Shown one piece after another: positions 36,853 to 49,246 of a stretch of 64,000 nucleotides of DNA. Source of the DNA: Dioscorea cayenensis subsp. rotundata (Eukaryota; Streptophyta; Magnoliopsida; Dioscoreales; Dioscoreaceae); the NCBI RefSeq assembly GCF_009730915.1, contig NC_052489.1:1922001-1986000 (forward strand), read 5' to 3'. A model generated the notes under the pieces. That model ran no database searches. It saw only the letters and a program-made list of their open reading frames with translations, and was not told the origin of the DNA. The first letter of the stretch is position 1. Every line of letters starts with the position of its first letter. The position numbers and the translations under genes were made by a program.

Positions 36853-39800
36853 ATGGGGGACGTGGGTGATGTCAAGCCGGCGGCGATCGCTGGGGAAGGG
36901 GAGAAGAAAGGTAAGGAGCAAAGTGTGGGGTTCCACGAGCTCTTCTCCTTTGCTGACCGGCTTGATCTAGCGCTCATGGCGGCTGGTACCATCGGTGCCA
37001 TCCTCCATGGCGCTGCCATGCCTGTCTTCTTCCTCTTCCTTGGTGACCTCTTCAATGGCTTCGGCAAAAACCAGCACGATCTCCACGCCATGACCGCCGA
37101 AGTCTCCAAGGTCTCTCTCTCTCTCTCTCTCTCTCGTTTTTCCTTTTTCTATTTTTTTTCTAATTATTTATTTAAATATTTTGAATTTTTTTTAGTACGC
37201 TCTATACTTCGTATACCTCGGCATCGTGGTTTGCTTGGCATCGTACGCAGGTAACCATTTATTTTTAATTTATTTTTATTTTATCTTTTTCATTAAGAAC
37301 GGAAGAGCTCACCGGCGGTGAGCATAAGAGGCACGGCACTGGCATATCATCTTCAACCTCTAGATTGGTTTTTCTTTGTCTTTATTCGCTCTGGTTACAA
37401 TCACTGAATCACCGGTTCACCGGTGGGGTCCACATAACCCGTCGTATTTTCGTCTCTTTCTTGGTTCTCACGTCGCTGTCACGGTGCCTCGTGGGTTGTA
37501 TCCCTGGCCCGAGTTAGGCTCACCGGCGGTGAGGGTATTCGGTTGGGTTGGGTCTTGTTGTTCGCGGTGAGGTTAAGGTTTGTGTTACCGCGTTGTACTT
37601 GTGGGCAGAGATTGCTTGCTGGATGTATACGGGGGAGAGGCAGGTGGGCACGCTTCGAAAGCGCTACCTGGAGGCCGTGCTGATGCAGGACGTGGGGTTC
37701 TTTGACACCGACGCGCGCACCGGGGACATCGTCTTTGGAGTTTCTACCGACACGCTGCTCGTCCAGGACGCCATTAGCGAGAAGGTGAGCCTCTTTTTTT
37801 GTTTGTTATCAGTGGAAATGGTGTTTCAGGGTCTAAAGTTGGTGGCTTTGTAGGTGGGGAACTTCATACACTACTTGTCGACGTTCCTGGCTGGGCTGGT
37901 GGTTGGGTTCGTGTCGGCGTGGCGGCTGGCGTTGCTCAGTGTGGCGGTCATCCCCGGCATTGCGTTCGCCGGAGGGCTTTATGCGTATACTATCACTGGT
38001 CTCACTTCGAAGAGTCGTGAGTCTTACGCCAATGCTGGCATTATTGCCGAACAGGTATGTATATCTCTTCATTGTCTCAATGCATGTTGGTTTGGTTGGC
38101 CGTGTACTGTTTCCTCATGTGTTCTTGTTTAAAAAGTTTGTCGCTTTTCTTCGTTTTCTTCCATTATGTTGATTTCTTGTTTTTTTGCAGTCTTTGTTTT
38201 TGGTGTAAATCATATTACCTCAGCTACTACATTTCTGCATTGAATTTTCTCTGTGGATTGGATGGTGTGCGTCTAATGACCTTTTTGGTTTAAAAAAGAT
38301 ACCATTTTTTATGGATTTTTTCGGTGAAGAATTGAGGCATGGACCCGGGTTCTTTGTGTAGATATATAGACTTGAGTATCTAATGCGTTGCTCGGTGGTC
38401 ATTTGTTGATGATGGGGACTGCTTGTCTTGATGCCTTCTCCAGGAGTGATAAACTTGGTTTACTGTTGCCATGTATACGACGTGGGCCTGGCCACTTAAA
38501 TAGTTAGATTCCCACCATGAGAAATATATAAATAATACTGAACTAGAGACATTCAATCTATGTTGATTTGTCTACCTCATTGCTGAATAATTTTGCATTC
38601 TATACACAAGCTGTAGTTATTTAGGATCACGCTATGTGTCCAATCAGAACAGTGAATACTTGCTGGATTTGGATGCTAACGTTAGGTGGGGTGATGAAGA
38701 GTGCCTCTCACCAAGTGATGCAGATACAGTACTTGCACTGTTCTCTATGCTCAGTTAATTTCATGGTACATGTGCAAAAGGTGATTGATGTAGAACAAAG
38801 CTTGCCAAATTGACTATCGACAAACAGTTCGGAGTATTAATCATATTTTCATTCGTTCGAGTGCCTATTTAACTTTGGAAAATAAAGGCTGCCTCAATGA
38901 TGATTCTCTCCTTTGTGACTTTTGACTGGAGTGAGAAACCAAACCAATATATAATGCCTAATATGATATGTGCTTGAAAATATGCACTTTTATGTGGCAC
39001 TCCACAAATGTGGTGCCTCTGAACGCGTCATAAACCTGTTAAACCTTAACTTTGTTACCAGCGGTTCATTCTGTGCGTTGTTGCTTTAATTTTTAATTAT
39101 GGGTAAGTCGTGTCAAGTTTGGTCTTGATTGTCATGGATGTTCGATTGATTTTCCCTAATTTTTTTCCTCCCGTAGGCTATTACTCAAGTTCGGACCGTA
39201 TATTCATATGTGGGTGAGAGCAAGGCACTCAATGCCTACTCTGAAGCTATTCAGAACACTTTGAAGCTTGGATACAAGGCAGGGATGGCAAAGGGTCTTG
39301 GGATTGGGTGCACGTATGGTATAGCGTGCATGTCATGGGCGTTGGTTTTCTGGTATGCCGGTGTCTTCATTAGGAATGGTCAAACAGATGGTGGAAAAGC
39401 TTTCACAGCCATTTTTTCTGCCATAGTTGGTGGCTTGTAAGCTTCTGAACTCATTATTTTGGTCATCAACATACATCTTCAATAAATGCTCAAGTTTGTT
39501 ATTTTTACTTAGCTTAGATTTGCAAATAATATACTGGGACATCAGGCTTGAAGTGATTCTAGCTTCATAATTATTGCATTTATTGCAGCAGTTGTTCCTC
39601 TGTAGTAGGGTCAAACAACACTGACTGTTGTCTATCTTGCTGAATATTCTGTTTGCTCATGCAGGAGTCTCGGGCAAGCATTCTCTAATCTTGGAGCATT
39701 TAGCAAAGGGAAAGCTGCTGGATACAAGCTGCTTGAAATAATTAGGCAAAAACCATCCATAATTCAGGATCCTTCCGATGGCAAATGTTTAGATGAAGTT

Positions 39801-42800
39801 CATGGAAATATAGAACTCAAAGATGTAACATTCAGTTATCCATCACGTCCTGGTGCCATTATTTTCCGAGACTTTTCTCTCTTCTTTCCTGCAGGAAAGA
39901 CTGTTGCAGTTGTTGGAGGTAGTGGGTCTGGAAAGAGCACTGTGGTTGCTTTGATTGAAAGGTTCTATGACCCTAATCAAGGTATTGTGTGACTTAACTT
40001 GAAGGAATGTGGGGAATAAAGTTGAAATGTTCATTGGGTAGGAGTTGTCTCCTAAACAGTTCTTTCTTTTTCTTAATGCTGTTGCAGGGCAGGTTCTGTT
40101 GGATAATGTGGACATAAGGACTCTTCAATTGAAGTGGTTACGAGATCAAATTGGGCTGGTAAACCAAGAACCAGCACTTTTTGCGACCACAATCCTTGAG
40201 AATATACTTTATGGAAAACCGGATGCCACAATGGCTGAAGTTGAAAATGCTGCATCTGCTGCAAATGCTCACAGCTTTATAGCTCTACTTCCCAATGGGT
40301 ACAACACCCAGGTGACTATTTTTAGCTATCGTAAAATAAAGTATTCAAGTTGCATTTCCTGGATACCCTGTTCTCACATATGATTCCACCATGAAGTGGT
40401 GTAGGTCAAGGAAGGCTTCATCGGGATCTTCATTGCATGTTGAGATTATATTAGGACTGATTTTCTTTTTTCCTTTCTGAGAGGTTGACATTCTGTTTTG
40501 TTCAGGTTGGTGAGCGAGGAGTTCAGTTATCTGGTGGTCAGAAACAGCGAATTGCCATTGCTCGAGCCATGCTGAAGAATCCCAAGATCCTGCTCCTGGA
40601 TGAAGCTACAAGTGCCTTGGATGCAGGCTCTGCAAGCATTGTTCAAGAAGCACTGGACCGCCTCATGGTTGGGAGAACAACTGTAGTGGTTGCGCATCAA
40701 CTATCGACGATTCGAAATGTTGATACAATTGCTGTTATCCAACAAGGACAGGTAGTCGAGACAGGAACCCATGAAGAACTGCTTGCTAAGGGAAGCACTG
40801 GAGCATATGCATCTCTAATGAGGTTCCAAGAAATGGCAAGAAATAGAGATTTTGGTGGTATGTCCACTCGAAGATCTAGATCTTCGCGCCTTAGCCATTC
40901 TCTGTCTACCAAGTCTTTAAGCCTAAGATCTGGAAGTTTAAGGAACTTGAGCTACCAGTACAGCACTGGAGCTGATGGGCGTATTGAGATGGTCTCTAAT
41001 GCTGACAATGATCGGAAATATCCAGCACCTGATGGCTATTTCATCAGGCTTCTTAAGTTAAATGCTCCAGAATGGCCATATGCCATCTTGGGCGCCATTG
41101 GATCAGTTCTTTCTGGATTTATTGGACCAACATTTGCAATAGTGATGAGCAATATGATTGAGGTGTTCTATTACAGGGATACCAATTTGATGGAGAGCAA
41201 GATCAAGGAATTTGTGTTCATATACATTGGAGCAGGACTCTATGCTGTTGTAGCTTATCTAGTGCAGCATTACTTCTTCAGCATAATGGGGGAGAATCTC
41301 ACAACCCGGGTTAGAAGAATGATGCTCGCTGGTTAGTAAATCACATTGCTTTCACACTTTGCAAGGAATCTGCATGTATGTATAACTTAGACAAACTGTG
41401 ATTTTTGTTGCAGCAATATTAAAGAATGAAGTAGGTTGGTATGATGAAGAGGAGAACAATTCAACCCTTGTTGCCGCTCGATTGGCAACTGATGCTGCCG
41501 ATGTGAAGTCCGCAATTGCAGAGAGAATTTCTGTGATTCTGCAGAACATGACCTCTCTTCTCACATCCTTTGTTGTCGGTTTCATTGTTGAGTGGCGTGT
41601 TTCCCTCCTCATTCTCGGCACCTTCCCTCTCCTTGTTCTAGCCAACTTCGCCCAGGTACTACTGCATACTGCTAACTACTTGTTAAGTACTATACTGTAA
41701 AACTACATGCATGAATCATCAATAATATCTCGACATGTTTGTTAGTGGTAACTTGTTAAATACTATACTTTAAAACTACAAGCATGATTCGCATGAATCA
41801 TCAATAATATCTCAACATGTTTGTTAGTGATAACATAGTAGGTAGCTTAGTACACGATGAGCTTCCACACATTAAAAGACAAAGATGATTCAGTAAAAAT
41901 ATCTATTTTCTAAACAAACACATTCTGTGTGGATCAGTACACTGACAAAAAACACTGCACCTCCCACCTCCTTCCTGGCTGCTCTCTGTTAACATTTTTT
42001 TTTTTTTTGGTCTGGTTAGATGCTATTCTCTTTGACTTTGTTGTATCTGTGCACAAAGCATGGTTGCCTAGGGAGGCCACCGTGCATTTATTATTAGCAT
42101 ATGGCGTTCTGTAAAAACATCAACATGTGTACAATGTGCATCTCGAGAAATTGGGTGAGTCAGTCCACCATGCCCTGACATCTGCCATCTTTTAATTATT
42201 TTGTTTGAGCATGGTAAAAAAGTTAAAAAAGAAGAAAGAAAAAAGAAAAAAGTTCGTCTGCCCTTATTTTCTTTTACCAACTGCAACTAAAGAACAATGC
42301 AGATGTTGGCCATGTGAGATTCTCTTCTCTCGAGACATCTTACTGTGCTTCCTTTAATAAAGTTTCTCTGTATCAATGCCTTTTCATTGCTTGGTATTCA
42401 CCATAGCATCACTCTTTGTGATCTGGATATGTTTACCTTTCTTAATTTAACTGAATTCTTCTTCTGTTAATAAAAGTTAACAGATTGAAGAATGTGAACT
42501 TAATTGATATTCTTCGTTTTTTGAACTGTTTGATGGTAGAAGCTGATCATTTTCTCTTGAATATAATAATGTTATTCAGCAACTCTCACTGAAAGGATTT
42601 GCTGGAGACACAGCAAAGGCACATGCTAAAACCAGCATGATTGCCGGAGAGGGAGTGAGCAACATTCGCACAGTTGCGGCCTTCAATGCACAAGACAAGA
42701 TCCTCACTCTTTTCCGGCATGAGCTCCGAATCCCTCAGCTCCGCAGTTTTCGTCGGAGCCAAACATCTGGGATTCTCTTTGGGCTTGCCCAGCTCTCTCT

Positions 42801-43791
42801 TTATGCATCCGAAGCTCTCATTCTCTGGTATGGAGCTCACCTTGTTCGTTCAGGCATGTCCACATTCTCGAAGGTCGTCAAGGTGTTTGTTGTTTTAGTT
42901 ATTACTGCAAATTCTGTTGCTGAGACTGTAAGTATGGCACCTGAGATCATTCGCGGTGGGGAATCAATTCGATCAGTCTTCTCCATTCTCAACCGTGGCA
43001 CCCGCATTGATGCCGATGATCCAGACAGTGAGTCTGTGGACTCAATACGAGGCGAGATTGAACTTCGGCATGTTGATTTCACCTACCCATCTCGGCCTGA
43101 AGTCTCCATCTTCAAGGACCTCAACCTTCGCATTCGTGCAGGCCAGAGCCAGGCACTAGTAGGAGCTAGTGGCTCCGGTAAGAGCTCAGTCATCGCACTC
43201 ATCGAACGGTTCTACGATCCAACCGCAGGGAAAGTTATGATTGATGGCAAAGACATTAGAAGACTACACCTGAAATCCCTCAGGATGAAGATTGGTCTAG
43301 TGCAGCAAGAGCCAGTGCTATTTGCGGCCAACATCTTCGACAACATTGCCTATGGCAAAGACAATGCAACTGAAGCAGAAGTCATTGAAGCCGCAAAAGC
43401 AGCAAATGTGCATGGTTTTGTAAGTGCATTGCCCGATGGATACAAAACGGCGGTCGGGGAGCGAGGTGTGCAACTTTCCGGTGGACAGAAGCAGAGGATT
43501 GCGATTGCAAGAGCCGTGCTGAAAGACCCGGCAGTGTTACTCCTCGATGAAGCTACAAGTGCATTAGATGCAGAATCAGAAGCAATGCTGCAGGAAGCAT
43601 TGGAGAGGCTGATGAGAGGCCGAACAACGGTGATTGTTGCTCATCGGCTTTCAACGATTCGGGGAGTTGACAGCATTGCCGTGGTGCAAGATGGCCGGAT
43701 CACAGAGCAAGGTAGCCATGGCGAGCTCATTGCCCGGGGACCTGAAGGAGCCTACTCTAAGTTATTGCAGCTGCAGCACCACCACATTTAA
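36853..43791 (+). CDS. ABCB19: ABC transporter ABCB19 (auxin exporter), 10 exons
   Basis: A complete full-size ABCB transporter of 1256 residues (Arabidopsis ABCB19 has 1252). In Arabidopsis it acts at the plasma membrane in polar auxin transport. Exons: 36853-37110, 37196-37250, 37609-37784, 37854-38054, 39177-39436, 39665-39981, 40088-40311, 40506-41331, 41414-41655 and 42580-43791. All borders are GT-AG and all phases close. Layout is TMD1-NBD1-TMD2-NBD2. NBD1 has Walker [10 protein letters not shown], signature LSGGQ and Walker [17 protein letters not shown]2 has [14 protein letters not shown] and [12 protein letters not shown]. Diagnostic stretches shared with ABCB19 include [24 protein letters not shown] and [20 protein letters not shown]. 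In NBD1 the H-loop reads AHQLST instead of AHRLST; the histidine is kept. Intron 1 opens with a (CT)n tract. Confidence 0.97.
37111..37134. repeat. (CT)n at the start of ABCB19 intron 1
   Basis: About 12 TC/CT units begin at the donor site, so the splice junction itself sits on a microsatellite. Intron 1 is only 85 bases. Confidence 0.85.
41678..41833. repeat. Tandem duplication in ABCB19 intron 9
   Basis: Two copies, starting at 41678 and 41751, share ACTTGTTAA, then ATGAATCATCAATAATATCT and ACATGTTTGTTAGTG. The second has a small internal insertion. Confidence 0.85.
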
Positions 43792-46120
43792 ACAAAGATG
43801 GAAGTGATGATCAATCAAATGCAGCATTTTGGGTTTTTTTTTGTTTTTGTGTTATGGTGGTGAATCAGTGAATGTAGATATGTTTTGAGGACTTTGGAGT
43901 ATCAATGGTGATAAATATTTGTTTGGACTGAATATTAGAGCAGTAAGGTGTTTGATTAAGGGAAGGTGAAATTAATTAAGGTATTTGATAATGTTTATTA
44001 TGAGTTAATGTTTGATTTTGTTGATATACATATCACGGATGATTTCCTTGCATTCAATTTTCAAAACAATAAAAAAGATGATAAAGATGCAGAAATACCA
44101 TGAACATTTTTATTTTTGTATCTACTTTAATTGCATTTTTTTTTCCATAAAAATTTAATATTTATTCAATGAAAGATAAGTGATAATTATAGATGCATCA
44201 ATTACCGTGGTTTAACGATGCTTTAAAAATTTATAATGTGAGGTGAACTATGCTTTAAAAATTTATAATGTGAGGTGAACTAAAATACTGGGCAATATCC
44301 AGATTAATACATAGGGAAAGGAAAACCTGTCACATTTCAATTCCATTTTTTTTAATTTAATTTAATTTTTTAAATCAATTTTTATCTTGTCATATATTAG
44401 GCTCATTCTCCCTCACTTCCGTTCACTTTCCACTCACTTTCCCTGCAACCAAAGAACTTGGAAAGTCAAGTATAATTATATTAAAAACTTTAAAATCATT
44501 TCTAACCCACGTGATCAATCCATGCATGCAAATGGTTCAAGTTAAATTTCCAAAAAATACCACTACACGTGCACTTTCTTTGTCTTTATTCTCTTCCCCA
44601 ATTTAACTTTGAACTTTCTTCTTCTCATTTTAAAATTACAAACTAATCCAATTGACCCCACATTTGTACATTTATATATATATTTATATGTATATAGTTC
44701 AGAGATCTGATTTCAGAGATATGTAAATTTGTCGGTGTTGAATAAGTCTTTTTTTTATTTTTTTTTATTTTTAATTTTTTCTTCTCAGGAAGGTCGGTGT
44801 TAAATGATCATTTCATTAAGAAAGACTTTCTCAAATGAAAGCTAGTCTATGCTAAAACAAATTGATCCTAGCTAGTGCCATAGTTCAAAAACATATATCA
44901 TTAATCAAAGTTTATATATATATAAAGACTGAGTACTTTGTACATGGATAATATAACATATATCATTAAGTACACTTTATTGCTGTCATTTAGATCAATC
45001 CTCTCTGTAAATTACTGTTTTTAAGTGTTTAATTATATACAATGTATATATGTTTAGTTTGTCTTAATTTGAAAAAAAAAAATTTAAACATGGTTGAGTG
45101 TATGCATGGGAATGAAATTAAAGCAAGTTGCATGTGTCATCATCTTTGACCAATTCACGTGAGATATAACTCTTTAGATGACGTAAACAAATCTATGCTC
45201 CATTCTCTTATTATGAAACAAATGCAATAATAATATATTCATATATTTATATATATAGGAATAAATTTACATATATAGCCCCTCTTTGCCGACAAATATT
45301 GTTGATTCTAATATACTACCATAAAACTCTTATATCTCTGTAAATTATTAATATTTATTTATTTATTTATATGCACAATCAACTATTTCTTTTTTTAAAA
45401 AAATAACCTACCTTTTTGTTGGAATATATATGTTGTGTTTATACATATACAACTACAAGTTTCACTAACTTAGTATAGAAATTAGGTTTATTTTATAGTA
45501 TATAATTTTATCTAGTATCCTCTCCATTCATGCCACCATGATCTTTTTTGTTCTACATCTGTTTATATCAACAAATAAAAAATAAAAATAAAAATAAAAT
45601 AAATGATAATTTTAATTAATTTATCAATGATTTTTTAATCTATTTGCAAAAGATTCTTTGCATAATATTTTTGTATTTTTTACCGAGAAAAAAGATCAAA
45701 TCTTCTCACACTAGGTGAAGGCACATGAGCACCCCTGATATGGTTTGTCTATTTTATTTTTTTTTAAATATAATATATATATATATTACACATAAATTAT
45801 TTTGGGGTATAATCGATATTTTACATGAATATATATAGGGTATAAGCATGTGGTAATAATGTAGATATAATGAAAAGTCAAACAAAATTTCTCAATTTAG
45901 TTCAGTATTTAAATCCAATTTGCTCCTCCCATGCAGCTTGTGTCCCCTTCTCTACAACACCACTTGTGTTCCTCCATTGTTCTCTCTCTCTCTACTTCTA
46001 CTCTTTGTTTCTCTTGTCCAAATTAAGCCTGACCAAAACCTTGGTTACTACTACAAAAAACTCTTTCTATATTTATATATATTTATATATATCAATCTAT
46101 ATATCACAAAGAAAAAGACC
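43792..46120. other. Spacer and PRE gene promoter
   Basis: ABCB19 3' side, then AT-rich DNA. It includes a 32-base tandem duplication at 44219-44281 and (TA)n tracts. A possible TATA-like TATTTAAAT near 45905 lies about 215 bases before the next start codon. The leader is CT-rich. Confidence 0.5.
44219..44281. repeat. 32-bp perfect tandem duplication
   Basis: The unit starting TGCTTTAAAAATTTATAATG occurs twice, 32 bases apart, without a mismatch over 31 bases. Confidence 0.9.
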
Positions 46121-46689
46121 ATGTCTAGCAGGAGATCATCTCACTCAAGACAATCCTCATCCTCTCCAAATATCACTGAGGATCAAATCATTGATCTCAT
46201 CTCCAAGTTACAAGCCCTTCTCCCTGAAACTCGAATTCGAAACACTGACAGAGTAACTATCTTTTATTTATATGTTTCTCATAATTTTTTATTTTTTTAT
46301 TAAAGCAACAAATGGTTATATACATCGGCGCGTGCACATGAGCTGAAAATTGATTATCCATCCCGTGCACTCTTAGCTGGAAATGAGGGGTTTGGGCTAT
46401 ACGCTCATACAGTCATACTAACTCACAACTGATTACTTATTACAATTAATGCTTTCAATGAGTTTTGAGCTCAAGACCTTTAAATGTCTTACCCTCGAAC
46501 TCTCGATTTTTGATTTTTAATGTTTTTTTGAAGGCATCGGCGGAAAAGGTATTGAAGGAGACATGTAGATACATTAAGAAGCTGCAAAATGAGGTGGAGG
46601 ATTTGAGTGAAAAGCTTGCCGAGCTTCTCACTTTGACTGAGGAGACGAATAGTGCTCAAGCTTCGCTTATTCGGAGTCTTCTTATGTAA
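46121..46689 (+). CDS. PRE/ILI-type atypical bHLH, second copy
   Basis: A 95-residue helix-loop-helix protein without a functional basic region. It is of the PRE/ILI/KIDARI family that promotes elongation by heterodimerising with inhibitory bHLHs. Exon 1 is 46121-46252 ([20 protein letters not shown]..., ending RNTDR). Exon 2 is 46534-46689 ([20 protein letters not shown]..., ending IRSLLM). The junction is phase 0 directly after DR, the family standard, and serves as the internal reference for the abnormal junction in the 8.5-kb paralogue. The 281-base intron contains a SINE-like insertion. The two PRE genes lie 37 kb apart on opposite strands. Confidence 0.93.
46303..46515 (-). mobile_element. 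SINE-like insertion in the PRE intron
   Basis: Read on the minus strand, it has a box B-like CTTGAGCTCAAAACTC and a body that resembles the unit at 61780-61998. Shared words include AATTGATYATCC and TTTGGGYT at similar spacing. Most of the intron consists of this insertion. Confidence 0.5.
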
Positions 46690-47933
46690 CTTCTATTTTA
46701 CTTTTTTTTTTTTTTTTTTTGTGTGTTTAATTTAATGTAACTATTCAAGTATGAAATAATGTTATGTATAACTTGAAGTCCGACACTGTTGAGATTCTGA
46801 GTGAAAAATAAATTAAATAATTTCATTTTGTGATGAAAATATTATTTAATACTTTTTATATATATTGTTCTTGAAATATACCATGGTATACATAAGAGGT
46901 TGTAATCGAGCAGAGAAGGACTTTACTATATTCAACTTTAGTTTGGTACTATTTAAACCGAGCCTAATTTGATCGAGCTTCATTTGTTAGATTAGGCTTG
47001 GTCAGTTACAATAACTTAGTTATAGTAATTTAACTATAGTAAAACAATTATTGCAAGAATTAGATATTTAAATTGTTGTATTTCTAATGTGCTACAATAT
47101 AAAATGTTCATAAGCCTTAACAAGTTGAGTTGAGGGGTGTTTAGGCTCAAGTCATTTATCTTATGAGTTCAAAAATTAGGTTAAAGAATTTCTTGTTTAA
47201 CTTAATAAATGAGCCAAGTTGAGCTGAGCTCTTAGATGAGCCAAGCTCCGGAGCTCTTAACAAATATATTTGTTTATTTGTATTCTTAGTTATATATGAC
47301 TTGTAGTTTAACTCATTATTTGTCCTAATTCTATATTTTTTTGGCAATTTAGTGTGAAAAATAAAACATAATTTTTAATTTAAGTTACTCATTATTTGGA
47401 TGTGTTTTATTGAAATTTAAACCAATTAAATAATTTCAATAAGTTAAAATCATATGTGATTGATATTCATAATTTTCTCATAAAACAAATAGTTTTACAA
47501 TAAAGCCATCTGAATTGCATGTTTTAATTTATGTAAAACAAAATTATAAGATTGATATATATATGCAACGGAACAAATAAGTTTTCATATAAACTTGATC
47601 ATTTTACTGCAATTGTAAAATTAATTTAGACTTTATATTCTCATAATTCACCTTTTGTCCACTATATTTACCACTTTGTTAAAAAAAAAATATATAGTGC
47701 ACTATGATCAAAGAACACAAATCTCAAAGTTCCACTCTTTACAGTGGTAAGTGCTACAATTGAGCCAATTTCCATGAATCTTCTTTCTAAGCAAAACAAT
47801 GAAAATAAGTAAATCAACATTCACCATGCTTGGATTTTTCTGTTGGTACTGATGACATTGCTTCTTCATAACCATCACCAATTGATTTTATTTTTCTTTG
47901 TGATTTTGGTTTGCTGAGTTGCAGAAATCAAAG
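46690..47933. other. Spacer with hAT-MITE relative and BPA1 leader
   Basis: 46885-47262 is rich in GAGCCAAGCT/GAGCTGAGCTC words like those of the MITE at 19443 and is probably an eroded relative. From about 47700 the sequence is the leader of the BPA1-type gene: a donor-like CAGTG|GTAAGTG near 47745 and an acceptor TTGCAG at 47923 indicate a 5' untranslated intron. Confidence 0.5.
46885..47262. mobile_element. Eroded hAT-like MITE
   Basis: It begins near GGTTGTAATCGAGC, which resembles the TAGGGCTGTAA terminus of the 19443 element. Clustered GAGCTTG, GAGCCAAG and GAGCTGAGCTC words lie inside. No clean target duplication seen. Confidence 0.4.
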
Positions 47934-48825
47934 ATGAATTCAAGTGTTCATGTTGCAGAAATCACAAATCTTTCTCCAAATGCAACAGAAAGACATGTTT
48001 ATAAGTTTTTCTCATTTTCTGATGCCATTGAACATATTGAGATCATAAGGTGCATATTAGTTGCTTTTCAATTTGTCGGCATTTTTCATGTCTCACATTC
48101 GCTGTTTTGAATTCATTCACAGATCTGAAGAATTTGCTTCTACTGCTTATGTGACATTCAGTGAACCTTATGCACTGGAAACTGCTGTCCTTCTCAGTGT
48201 ATGATGATGATGATGATTTTTCGTATTTTCTTTTCGACAACTTTCATTGTCTGTACTCATATTTGTTTTTCAGGGAGCTGTCATTGTAGATCAGCATGTG
48301 TTCATAACGCGCCGGGGAACGGTAAGCTTGTTTGTGATTTAAAAACCGGAGAAATTTCTGCTTAACTATTGTATTGAATTGTATAAACATTCATAGGCTA
48401 ATGAAGCAAGAAAATTCAGTAACACTCCACAAGAAGCAGTAAAAATGGCGGAGGAGTTAAAAGGCATTATGTCAAAAGGATATGCTGTAACCAAAGATAT
48501 GTTGAGCAAGGCGAAAGAATTCGATGATTCTCACAAAGTCACAGCCACTGCCACTGCTAAGATTGCTGAATTGAGCGAGCGCATTGGACTTACCGATAAG
48601 ATAAACACTGGAATTGATGCTGTTCGTTCTGTCGATGAAAGGCTTAGGGTATCTGAGGCTGCTGAAACTATGATCAACAGCAGTTATTTTGCTGCAGGTG
48701 CATTGTTATTGTCTGATGCACTTAGTATGGCTGCTAAATTAACTGCAGATTTGGCCAATCATGGCAGTAAAATTTTTCCAGAGTTTCAGGATTATGAACA
48801 AGAAGTCTTTGTCAATCATAAATGA
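47934..48825 (+). CDS. RRM protein, BPA1 (binding partner of ACD11) family
   Basis: A 222-residue protein in four exons: 47934-48049, 48123-48198, 48274-48321 and 48397-48825. The N-terminal RRM fold (residues about 5-80) reads VHVAEITNLSPNATERHVYK, then EHIEIIR, AYVTFSEPYALETAVLLSGA and VFITRR. The C-terminal half is helical (MSKGYAVTKDMLSKAKEFDD, then KIAELSERIGLTDKI), as in the Arabidopsis BPA1 family. Those bind the lipid-transfer protein ACD11 and act in cell-death and immune control. RNP1 is degenerate, so RNA binding is uncertain. The start is the first ATG after a likely 5' untranslated intron. A membrane-like segment is suggested at YFAAGALLLSDALSMAAK, but it is short. Confidence 0.88.
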
Positions 48826-49246
48826 TGAATGTGGTCCATGGAATCAAACAAAAAGTATGGAATGATGCTGTTTGTTCTTTGTGAACTCTAGTGTTTGATT
48901 TCATTTGCTTTGATAATAAATGCTTGTCCTGTCTTTTGTTTTCCCTCTGGTTGGTTGTATTCCAACTAACTAATCAATCAATCTATGTAATTCTTTCCAA
49001 ATACAATGTATCAAGTAGTGAAGATAATCAATCTATCATCCTCTCCACTCTATTTCTTTTTGTAAGACATTGAACTGAGAAACAAAATCAATCTATGTAT
49101 CCATTGCATCAAATACTCTACAATCACAATCTAAAGAACAACAACACAACAGAGCACAACCTCTTTACACACAAAAAAGAAAGAGAGAAAACACTCAAAC
49201 AAGTAATAAAATAAAATTAGAAAAACTTCGAATTACCTGCAAAACT
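48826..49246. other. Convergent 3' ends
   Basis: The 3' regions of the plus-strand BPA1-type gene and the minus-strand glutaredoxin-like gene meet here. Nothing else seen. Confidence 0.6.
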
